From Flavobacteriales bacterium (GTDB taxonomy: Bacteria > Bacteroidota > Bacteroidia > UBA10329), in contig JACJZQ010000007.1 of the NCBI GenBank assembly GCA_020635495.1, positions 110,432 to 174,431 on the forward strand: DNA of 64,000 nt. The letters are read 5' to 3'. Each line of letters opens with the position of its first letter. Position 1 is the first letter of the stretch. Made by a program: the position numbers and the translations under genes. Shown one piece after another: positions 51,638 to 59,255 of this stretch. The notes under the pieces were generated by a model. The model saw only the letters and a program-made list of their open reading frames with translations, had not been told where the DNA came from and searched no databases.

Positions 51638-52867
51638 ATGTCAAACACTTTCTCCCTTCTCTTCTATGTGAAGAAATCCAAGATTGGTGCTGATGGCACC
51701 GCCCCCATCTATCTGCGCATAACCGTAAACGGTCAGCGAGCAGAAGTATCAACCAAACGAACCGTTGCCCCAGACAAATGGAACACCGATAAAGGTTGTG
51801 TCAGAGGAACCACCGAAGATGTCAAGGCGCTAAACGCCTACCTTGATACGCTTCGCTCCAAAGTTTACGAGCATCATCAGCAGTTGCTTATTCGCAACAA
51901 GCAGATCACCGCCCAGGCAATCCGCAATGCCTACTTAGGCATCACCGAAAGACAGCACACCCTTTTGGAAGTGTTCAGAGATCACAACTCCAAAATGGAA
52001 CAGCTCATTGGCAAGCAATTCGCAAAAGGCACTTACACCAAGTACCAAACTTCGTTGATGCACACCAGCGAGTTCATCAAATGGAAGTACAAGGTTTCCG
52101 ATGTGGTCATTACTGATGTCTCTTACAGTTTCATTACAGAAATGGACCACTACCTCCGCACGGTCAAGAACATAGAGAACAACACCGTTATCAAGTACCT
52201 CACTCACTTGCGCAAGGTCGTTCGTTTGGCCGTTGCAAACGATTGGTTGCAGAAAGACCCCTTCTTGAATTTCAAGATGGCATCTAAGGAGGTAGAAAGA
52301 GAGTTCTTGTCCGAAGACGAGATAGAAATGCTCATGTCTAAAGACTTTCGCATTCACCGCTTGGAGCAGGTGCGTGATGTTTTCGCCTTCTGCTGTTTCA
52401 CAGGGTTGGCGTTCGTTGATGTTCACAAACTCACGCCCTCTAATGTGGTGCGTGGCATTGATGGAGAAAGCTGGATATACACCAAGCGCACCAAAACAGA
52501 CACCCGCTCAAACATTCCATTGCTTGCACCAGTGTTGGCAATCGTTGAGAAGTACGCAGATCACCCGGAGTGTGAAACCAAAGGCAAACTTCTTCCGGTG
52601 CTCAGCAATCAGAAAATGAATGCTTACCTGAAAGAAGTGGCCGACCTGTGCGGCATCGAAAAGAACCTCACCATGCATGTTGCCCGTCATACGTTCGCAA
52701 CCTTCGCATTGACAAACGGAGTTCCTTTGGAAACCGTTGGCAAGATGCTCGGTCACCGCTCACTCAAAACCACCCAGCACTACGCAAAGATCATCGACAA
52801 AAAAGTGTCGGAAGACATGCAAGTTCTAAGGGATAAATTCCCCGTCAAACTTGCCAAAGTGGGCTAA
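51638..52867 (+). CDS. tyrosine site-specific recombinase, IntDOT-like
   Basis: An integrase for excision and integration of the element at tRNA-Asp. It is 409 residues: an N-terminal arm-DNA-binding domain of the Bacteroidota type (FYVKKSKIGADGTAPIYLRI), a SAM-like core-binding domain (~105-210) and the catalytic domain. The HxxR box is HVARHTFATFALTNGVP (H347, R350), then GHRSLKTTQHYAKI with H373 and nucleophile Y382. At the first catalytic Arg position the sequence is FTGLAFVDVHKL, with Ala instead of Arg, as in the IntDOT group. The start is 14 bases after the last GGTNACC site. Confidence 0.93.
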   Translation: MSNTFSLLFYVKKSKIGADGTAPIYLRITVNGQRAEVSTKRTVAPDKWNTDKGCVRGTTEDVKALNAYLDTLRSKVYEHHQQLLIRNKQITAQAIRNAYLGITERQHTLLEVFRDHNSKMEQLIGKQFAKGTYTKYQTSLMHTSEFIKWKYKVSDVVITDVSYSFITEMDHYLRTVKNIENNTVIKYLTHLRKVVRLAVANDWLQKDPFLNFKMASKEVEREFLSEDEIEMLMSKDFRIHRLEQVRDVFAFCCFTGLAFVDVHKLTPSNVVRGIDGESWIYTKRTKTDTRSNIPLLAPVLAIVEKYADHPECETKGKLLPVLSNQKMNAYLKEVADLCGIEKNLTMHVARHTFATFALTNGVPLETVGKMLGHRSLKTTQHYAKIIDKKVSEDMQVLRDKFPVKLAKVG

Positions 52868-53034
52868 GCCCATTCAGACCGTAACCTATTTACGTTCAGA
52901 TGCTTATTCACGAGTTTTCCAACGCTAAAAGCCCCTAATGTGGAAAACTCTGATACATTTTAAGCCTCTTTGCCGTCAATTGGCGGTATCTTTAAGGTAG
53001 CCCAATGGGTTACCATTCGATACTGTATGAAGTG

Positions 53035-53304
53035 ATGAAATTTGAAGTCATAACGAAGGACGACCTCCACCAATTGAAGGAGGAGATTCTGAACGAAATA
53101 TCAGCCCTGTTGGAAGGGCGCAAAGAGCAAAAAAAGTGGCTGAAGTCCACTGATGTGCGTGAAATGTTGGGCATCTCTCCTGGCACCTTGCAGAACCTGC
53201 GGGTAAACGGAACGCTACCCTTCACCAAAGTAGGTGGAACCATCTACTACGCTCATGAGGACGTGCTGAAAGTTCTTCAGAAGAACAAGAGAAACGCAGC
53301 ATAA
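53035..53304 (+). CDS. helix-turn-helix DNA-binding protein (excisionase or regulator type)
   Basis: Residues ~40-90 form a MerR/excisionase-like winged HTH (WLKSTDVREMLGISPGTLQN, LRVNGTLPFTKVGGTIYYAH), common in Bacteroidota mobile elements directly after the integrase. I prefer the ATG at 53035 (89 residues, MKFEVITKDDL), which is the usual start for this group. The ATG at 53005 would add ten residues and lies too close to a weak TATCTTTA promoter box (52988-52995). It could be the recombination directionality factor or a replication or plasmid-style regulator. Confidence 0.85.
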   Translation: MKFEVITKDDLHQLKEEILNEISALLEGRKEQKKWLKSTDVREMLGISPGTLQNLRVNGTLPFTKVGGTIYYAHEDVLKVLQKNKRNAA

Positions 53305-53349
53305 GGCACAGGCCGCTTCTCTACATACCGACAACTTAAATTTTCACCG

Positions 53350-53733
53350 ATGGGAATGATACAATACATCCCGTCCAGCTTGGATATTGACCTGATTTTT
53401 CAGGAAAAACCACAGGACGTAAAACTGGAAAGAGACAAGATGGTTCACATCCTCAACCTTGTCTCAGAGTTACCTGCCTACAATAGCGACATCCTAACAG
53501 ATGATGGCTATGTGCCGCTTAATGGGCAAAAATTACAACAGCGGGGCATCAAGAACTACCCCGAGTACCTGAACTACTTCGTAGGTGCCAACATCCTCGA
53601 AACGGATGGCTATTACATTCCAGAAGAAAAATCGACCGGGTATCGGTTTACAACCGACTACCAGACCACCCTGAAAGAAGAGATGCGCCAAATGGACCCT
53701 TTGCAGAAATATCATGCAGAACACACGACCTGA
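53350..53733 (+). CDS. N-terminal fragment of the polymerase-like gene
   Basis: Open piece of 127 residues starting MGMIQYIPSSLDID. It contains a long helical segment and DILTDDGYVPLNGQKLQQRG, followed by YFVGANILETDGYYIPEEKS. It has no recognisable domain alone. True sequence runs to about EHTT, where a missing C (ACGACC TG) introduces a stop; LKQTHTRELPYLYKWFNED continues one frame away. Confidence 0.5.
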   Translation: MGMIQYIPSSLDIDLIFQEKPQDVKLERDKMVHILNLVSELPAYNSDILTDDGYVPLNGQKLQQRGIKNYPEYLNYFVGANILETDGYYIPEEKSTGYRFTTDYQTTLKEEMRQMDPLQKYHAEHTT

Positions 53734-53904
53734 AACAGACACACACCCGTGAACTGCCATATCTGTATAAGTGGTTCAACGAAGACCTGACCATCGATTT
53801 TGACTGGGCAATGGACTACCTGAACATGCAACTACAGGCCGATACATACAACCGTATTCCGAATGCGCTCATGAAGCACAACGCATCATATATGCCTTCA
53901 AAAA

Positions 53905-54771
53905 TTGCTTCACCACGAATTTCACTTCAGCATCGACCCAACGGTTTTTCGGTTGCACACCAACCTCACAACACTCAAAAGCGAGTTGCGAAATTTCCTC
54001 ACTTATCGGGGCGAAAATTTGATTTCGCTCGATTACAGCAATTCGCAACCGCTAATAGCGGCCTATTTGTTCAATCCAGCCGTATATGCCTTGACAAAAA
54101 ACGGAGCCGCAAATAGTGTTCTCCTCAAAATATGTGAGATTTCTCAAGAAAATAGTGAGAGAATACTCTCCAAGAGTGTGTCACCCAATGGGAGATACTC
54201 TCCTTCCATTATGTTAGTCAAATCCCTGCAATGCATTGAAGCACAAGACATTGACGCATTTTGCCGTGTCGTGCAGGACGGTGACCTCTACGAGCACATC
54301 GAACGGGAGATTGAGCAACGTACAGGCGCTCCCTTGCTCGGTGGCCGCAAGGCCGTAAAGACCGCCATGTTCCAAGCGTTCTTTTCCGACAACCGCTTCA
54401 TCGGTCAGCCTGATGCCGCCCCCAAGCGCATCTTCCGTGAGGTGTTCCCCACCGTCTATGAGCACTTCGCTTTTATCAAGTCGGGGCAGAGCAACCTCCT
54501 CGCCAAGGTGTTGCAGACACTCGAAAGCGAACTCGTCCTAAGGCGCATTGCCAAGCGCATCGCCAAGGAACGCCCCAAGCTGCCCATCTTCACCATTCAC
54601 GATAGTATAACCACCACCGTGGGCAATGAAGATTATGTCCGTGAGATAATGACAGAGGAAATGCAAAAGGCCATGAACCTCACCCCGTCCATCAAGACCG
54701 AATTATGGACACCCGATAATATCAAACGGAACGACCTACGTATTGCCGCTGGCATGCGTCAGGTAGCATAA
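53905..54771 (+). CDS. C-terminal fragment with family-A polymerase-like motifs
   Basis: Intact open piece of 288 residues from a non-ATG or internal codon (TTG at 53905). Order of motifs: LRNFLTYRGENLISLDYSNS (~28-47), GGRKAVKTAMFQAFF (~148-162), FIKSGQSNLLAKVLQTLE (~195-212) and FTIHDSITTTVGNEDYV (~237-253). This is the order A-B-helix-C of Pol I palms. The whole frame includes more N-terminal sequence upstream (see 53350-54771). Confidence 0.55.
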   Translation: MLHHEFHFSIDPTVFRLHTNLTTLKSELRNFLTYRGENLISLDYSNSQPLIAAYLFNPAVYALTKNGAANSVLLKICEISQENSERILSKSVSPNGRYSPSIMLVKSLQCIEAQDIDAFCRVVQDGDLYEHIEREIEQRTGAPLLGGRKAVKTAMFQAFFSDNRFIGQPDAAPKRIFREVFPTVYEHFAFIKSGQSNLLAKVLQTLESELVLRRIAKRIAKERPKLPIFTIHDSITTTVGNEDYVREIMTEEMQKAMNLTPSIKTELWTPDNIKRNDLRIAAGMRQVA

Positions 54772-54802
54772 TTCGTTCTTACTCCCTTGCGCATAGCCAC
54801 AA

Positions 54803-54817
54803 CGTAAATACTTTACG
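54803..54817. promoter_or_regulatory. palindromic operator candidate before the methyltransferase operon
   Basis: CGTAAA-TAC-TTTACG is a perfect 6-bp dyad with a 3-base spacer, 59 bases upstream of the methyltransferase ATG, in the only gap (104 bases) before the operon. No exact TAnnTTTG box was found; a TTAAATTG at 54863-54870 is the nearest candidate. Confidence 0.4.
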
Positions 54818-54875
54818 CTTTGCCTCCCCAATATTGGCCGAATGATGGTAAGTTAGCCATCCTTAAATTGCAGCC

Positions 54876-56738
54876 ATGAACAAGAAAGAGATACTCGATA
54901 AGATAAAGACCGTTGAAGGGCTGACCAATGATGAACGTGCCTATTTGGTGAACCTCGTAAACACCAAAAAGAAGTACGGACTGGTATGGGAAGACAAACC
55001 AGAGGATGTAGAAGAGGAACTACGCACCAAACTGCCCATACTCAAAGAAGTAAAAGAACGGGCTATTGTAAACGATACCGAAATCGAAAAGCACCCCAAC
55101 CACATTCTTATTGAAGGCGATAACCTACATGCCCTTACCGCCCTCACTTTTACCCACGAGAATAAAATTGACGCCATCTACTTAGACCCGCCTTACAATA
55201 CTGGTGCGAAAGATTGGAGATACAATAACGACTATGTTGATTCGGAGGATCAGTTTAGACATAGTAAGTGGATTGCAATGATGCATAAACGTCTCAAACT
55301 GGCGAAAAACCTTTTGGTTGATGACGGTATCATTTGCGTAACGATAGATGACTATGAAGTTCCTCGATTGACTTTGATTATGGAGGAGATCTTCGGTGAG
55401 AAAAATCATCTTGGTACGATAATCATAAGAAACAACCCATCCGGAAGGTCGACAGTGAAAGGAGTTTCTATAACGCATGAATATGCGCTAATCTTTGGAA
55501 AATCTGACTCGTCTGTGGTTGGCAGGTTACCAAGAAATGAGAAACAGCGAGGTCGATACAAATTTGAAGATGAGATTGGACCATTTGAATGGGTCAACTT
55601 CAGAAAGCATGGCGGTACAAGAAGCGAATCCCCATCTATGTATTATCCAATTTTTGTCACAAAAAATGAGTTCAGACTGCCTGAATTAGAATGGGATGAT
55701 AGTACATCAGAATGGCGTCTTCTCGAGAATCCTAATCAGAAAGAATCTATTCTATACCCAATTGACGAGAACGGCAGAGAAAGGAGATGGAAATGGGGCA
55801 TTGATAGGCTTCGAGAAAATCCTTCTGAGTTCATGGTTAAAAAAGACAAGGGTGGTTTGGATGCCCTGTATGTTAAAGCAAGGATGAACATGGAAGGTGT
55901 ACTTCCGCTCACTTGGTGGGAGGATAAGAAATACTCTGCCACATCCTACGGAACTAACTTGGTGAAAGACCTATTTGGCGGAGAATTGCAAGTGTTTTCA
56001 TACCCGAAGTCACTTCATGCGGTTGAGGATTCCCTGAGGGTAATCGCTTCAAAGCCCAATGCCGTTATTCTTGACGTTTTCGCTGGCTCGGGAACAACAC
56101 TTCACGCAACCATTAATCTGAATCAGGAAGATGGTGGTTCAAGAACTTGCATTTTAGCCACAAACAACGAAAACAACATTGCCGAAGAAGTTACCTACGA
56201 ACGCAATAAGCGGGTAATAAAGGGCTACACCAACGCCAAAGGAGAAAAAGTAGATGGTCTTAAAAACAACAACCTCCGCTACTACCAATGCGGTTTTGTA
56301 GAGCGGGAGCCATCCTTGGCCAACAAACGCCAACTTACCCAATTGGCCACAGAGTTGCTTTGCATTAAAGAAGATTGCTACCAAGAGGCCACCAGCCAAA
56401 TAAACACTGCTGCTTGGAACAAACTATTTACCAACGGAAAAGGCCAGTTTGTGTATGTGGTATATGATGATCTGTACATAGAAGAGGCCGTGGCAGCTTT
56501 GGCGGCTTTTGTGGCCAAAGAAGCCCCAGAGAGCAAGATAAAGGTGTATGTGTTTGCCAACGGCCAATACGCCTATGCAGAGGAGTTTGAAGACATTGCT
56601 GATAACATAACCCTTGCCGCCCTGCCAGATGCCATTTACAAGGCATACCAGAACGTGCTGCCCAAGCAGAACAGGGAGTTTGTACCGCAATTGGATGAAG
56701 AAGTGGATGTGGAACCTGAAATGGATTTTGACGCATGA
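54876..56738 (+). CDS. beta-class (type III Mod-like) DNA methyltransferase
   Basis: An N6-adenine or N4-cytosine DNA methyltransferase that would mark host DNA. It is 620 residues. Motif order is IV then I (beta class): DAIYLDPPYNTG at 99-110 (catalytic DPPY) and VILDVFAGSGTTLHA at ~396-410 (SAM binding). The variable region between (~150-370) should hold target recognition. A ~190-residue C-terminal part follows, acidic at its end (LDEEVDVEPEMDFDA). The stop overlaps the helicase start (ATGA), typical of mod-res pairs. The recognition site is unknown. Confidence 0.9.
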   Translation: MNKKEILDKIKTVEGLTNDERAYLVNLVNTKKKYGLVWEDKPEDVEEELRTKLPILKEVKERAIVNDTEIEKHPNHILIEGDNLHALTALTFTHENKIDAIYLDPPYNTGAKDWRYNNDYVDSEDQFRHSKWIAMMHKRLKLAKNLLVDDGIICVTIDDYEVPRLTLIMEEIFGEKNHLGTIIIRNNPSGRSTVKGVSITHEYALIFGKSDSSVVGRLPRNEKQRGRYKFEDEIGPFEWVNFRKHGGTRSESPSMYYPIFVTKNEFRLPELEWDDSTSEWRLLENPNQKESILYPIDENGRERRWKWGIDRLRENPSEFMVKKDKGGLDALYVKARMNMEGVLPLTWWEDKKYSATSYGTNLVKDLFGGELQVFSYPKSLHAVEDSLRVIASKPNAVILDVFAGSGTTLHATINLNQEDGGSRTCILATNNENNIAEEVTYERNKRVIKGYTNAKGEKVDGLKNNNLRYYQCGFVEREPSLANKRQLTQLATELLCIKEDCYQEATSQINTAAWNKLFTNGKGQFVYVVYDDLYIEEAVAALAAFVAKEAPESKIKVYVFANGQYAYAEEFEDIADNITLAALPDAIYKAYQNVLPKQNREFVPQLDEEVDVEPEMDFDA

Positions 56739-59029
56739 TAACGCTACGCAAATACCAGGAAGATGCAGTACACGGTCTGCTCAGAGATACCTACAGCTTA
56801 TTGAAAAAGCCCGGTGTACGCCACAAAATGGTGCTGAAAGCACCTACCGGAGCGGGCAAGACGGTTACAATGGCCGCTTTTCTCAATCAGCTTTGCAACG
56901 AGTTGCCTGATAAATTGGAACTCCTCAAGCGCCAAGTGGCCTTCATTTGGTTTGCGCCCAACCAGTTGCACCTGCAATCGTATTTGGCGCTTAAAGACTA
57001 CTTCAAAGAACTGCGCACCATCAAGCCCATTCAGTTCGAGGACATTTCAGACGGCCAACTCAAGCCCAATGAGATGCTCTTCGTCAATTGGCAGTCGGTA
57101 AACAAGGAGAAGAACCTGTACATCAAAGAGAACGAGCAGGGCAAAGACCTCATCAAGTTCATCTACAACGCCATGCTGGATGACATAGAGATCATATGCA
57201 TACTCGATGAGGCGCACTACCACGCCAATGGCGCAAAGGCAAAGGAGTTGCTACAGAAGATCAATGCTAAGATTGAGGTGGATGTGTCGGCCACTCCCCT
57301 CTTCAAATCCGATTATGGCTACACCATTAAGCGTGATGAGGTGATTGAGGCCGAAATGATAAAGAAGAATGTGGTGCTGAACCCCGCACTCGACCATCAC
57401 AAGCAACAAGGCCGTTCGCTCAATCAGGTGTTGTTGGAAGAAGCCCTTAACAAGCGGGAACAGTTGGCCGAGGCATACAAGGCCGTGGGTTCCAACATCA
57501 ATCCGCTGTTGCTCATCCAGCTTCCCAACGAGACCAAACAGGAATCGGTGCTCGATAAGCAGATCATTGAAGAAGTGGAGACCTTCTTGGCGTACAAGGG
57601 CATAACCGCCCAGAACGAACGTCTGGCTGTTTGGCTCAGCAATGAAAAGACCAATTTGGACGGAATTGAGGCGCATAATTCACTCACCGATGTACTGTTG
57701 TTCAAGCAGGCCATTGCCTTGGGTTGGGATTGCCCCCGTGCAGCCGTGTTGCTCATTTTCAGAGAGATCAAGCAAGAACATTTCGGTATTCAAACGGTGG
57801 GGAGAATACTGCGCATGCCAGAGCAGAAACACTACCCCGACCCGCTTCTGAACAACGGGTACGTGTACACCAACCTGAGCAAGGATGTGATCTACATCGT
57901 TCAGGAAGACATGGACTACATCGTCCAGAACAAGGCATATCGCATAGACCGTTATCGGGATATTGCCCTCCAATCGGCCTTTATCAATACCCGTCTTACC
58001 CGTAATCGTTTGGGCTCCACCTTCCGCAGGTGCCTATACGAAGCGGCAGAAGAATACTTTGGCCTTACCCGTGATGCTTCGGCCACTGGTGGCCTCACAA
58101 CCGAAGAGTACAACAAGAAGCAACTCACAGCCAAGTTCATTGAGATGGATGTGGATCAGATAGAGATACCCATCCCGAAAGACCTCGAATTGGCCATTGT
58201 AGAAGGTTCTACCCGTGTAGAGGAAAAGGAGAAGTTCGCCAAAACGGTCAATGAGTTGAATGTGCTTTTCCGCCAATTCTGTAGAGATCATGTAGGCGGC
58301 TACGCCAAGACCGACTCTACTCCTGTGCTTGAATTGGCATTGAAGCTGCTCTTTGAAGAGTACGTGCTGATGGATGAGTTCAAAGCCATCAAAGTGATGC
58401 TGTTTGAGGGCAACAGGTCAAAATTCATAGAACTTATAGATCAGGCACTCTACAAGTATCAGGAACTGCAAAAGCAGAAGGCGGCAGAGGCCACCAAGCG
58501 GGTGGAACACAACCAATGGGATGTGCCGAAAGAGCGTATCTTCAACGAGAATTATGAGCTAAAGGAAGTGCAGAACCATGCACTGGAACCTTTCTATGAG
58601 TTTGTCAATGCAAGTGGCCCAGAACAGCACTTCGTAACGTTCTTGGAGAAGAACACGGATCACATCGATTGGTGGTACAAGAACGGAGATAAGAACAAAG
58701 AAGACTTTGCCGTTACCTATGAGGACGTGAATGGCGTAACAAGGGGCTTCTATGTCGATTTCGTTATCCGTCTCAAGAATGGAACCATTGCCCTCTTCGA
58801 TACCAAAACACTGGACTCCGACCCCAATTTTGTGAGAAAGCACAATGCGCTTTACAATTACTTGCAAGAGAAAAGCACCTCGGAAAAGCCGCTCATCGGT
58901 GGGGTCATCGTGCCACGCAGCAAATCCGATTATGATGTTTGGAAATATGCAGACAACCTCATCGATAAGGCCAACGACCACACAGGTTGGGTATCTTTTG
59001 AACCTTCAATGATCAGCACCGAAATCTAA
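56735..59029 (+). CDS. DEAH-box helicase with C-terminal PD-(D/E)XK nuclease (type III Res-like)
   Basis: The likely restriction or translocase subunit. It is 764 residues, shorter than most type III Res proteins. Walker A is APTGAGKT at 36-43, DEAH at 158-161, a SATPLF motif III follows and motif VI is FGIQTVGRILRMPEQ. The C-terminus shows a nuclease-like pattern: D675 in FYVDFVIRL and D689-T-K691 in IALFDTKTL, which is D-x13-DxK. It starts inside the methyltransferase stop and is followed at four bases by the small gene. Confidence 0.88.
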   Translation: MITLRKYQEDAVHGLLRDTYSLLKKPGVRHKMVLKAPTGAGKTVTMAAFLNQLCNELPDKLELLKRQVAFIWFAPNQLHLQSYLALKDYFKELRTIKPIQFEDISDGQLKPNEMLFVNWQSVNKEKNLYIKENEQGKDLIKFIYNAMLDDIEIICILDEAHYHANGAKAKELLQKINAKIEVDVSATPLFKSDYGYTIKRDEVIEAEMIKKNVVLNPALDHHKQQGRSLNQVLLEEALNKREQLAEAYKAVGSNINPLLLIQLPNETKQESVLDKQIIEEVETFLAYKGITAQNERLAVWLSNEKTNLDGIEAHNSLTDVLLFKQAIALGWDCPRAAVLLIFREIKQEHFGIQTVGRILRMPEQKHYPDPLLNNGYVYTNLSKDVIYIVQEDMDYIVQNKAYRIDRYRDIALQSAFINTRLTRNRLGSTFRRCLYEAAEEYFGLTRDASATGGLTTEEYNKKQLTAKFIEMDVDQIEIPIPKDLELAIVEGSTRVEEKEKFAKTVNELNVLFRQFCRDHVGGYAKTDSTPVLELALKLLFEEYVLMDEFKAIKVMLFEGNRSKFIELIDQALYKYQELQKQKAAEATKRVEHNQWDVPKERIFNENYELKEVQNHALEPFYEFVNASGPEQHFVTFLEKNTDHIDWWYKNGDKNKEDFAVTYEDVNGVTRGFYVDFVIRLKNGTIALFDTKTLDSDPNFVRKHNALYNYLQEKSTSEKPLIGGVIVPRSKSDYDVWKYADNLIDKANDHTGWVSFEPSMISTEI

Positions 59030-59033
59030 CGCT

Positions 59034-59252
59034 ATGACACAGAAAGGACTGGACTCACTGTTCGTGCATTATGGCATTCGTCAAGACGATATGACCACCA
59101 TCGAACAATTGTGTGAGAAATACGGAATAGACCCGGAGTGGGTCAAAGAGAACCTGTTGAAGACCTTCCACGAGAAGAAGATCAAGAACGAGGAGTTGGA
59201 TGAGAAGGCATTGAAAAAGCTATTGGAAAAGGCACTTCAAAAAATCAAGTAA
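59034..59252 (+). CDS. small helical protein embedded in the defence operon
   Basis: 72 residues, four bases after the helicase gene and three bases before the DndD-like gene. The sequence is charged and helical, with a possible helix-turn-helix-like centre (TIEQLCEKYGIDPEWVKENL) and a Lys/Glu-rich C-terminal helix (ELDEKALKKLLEKALQKIK). I recall a family described as a small protein associated with DNA modification systems, but cannot verify it. It may bridge the helicase and the SMC-like ATPase. Confidence 0.75.
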   Translation: MTQKGLDSLFVHYGIRQDDMTTIEQLCEKYGIDPEWVKENLLKTFHEKKIKNEELDEKALKKLLEKALQKIK

Positions 59253-59255
59253 GCC

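Larger units (their letters stand above)
53350..54771 (+). pseudogene. family-A DNA-polymerase-like protein of a mobile element, frameshifted
   Basis: One ~474-residue frame seems broken by three one-base losses (near 53731, 53890 and 53902). Before them the protein reads YIPSSLDIDLIFQEKPQDVK onward; between them comes WFNEDLTIDFDWAMDYLNMQ, and after them LLHHEFHFSIDPTVFRLH. The C-terminal half resembles the palm and fingers of family-A polymerases: LRNFLTYRGENLISLDYSNS (motif A, usually DYSQIE), GGRKAVKTAMFQAFFS (motif B O-helix-like), SNLLAKVLQTLESELV (palm helix) and IFTIHDSITTTV (motif C, usually HDE). Key acids differ (no E after DYSNSQ; S for E in HDS), so activity is doubtful. This family call is inference from motif order. 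Confidence 0.5.
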
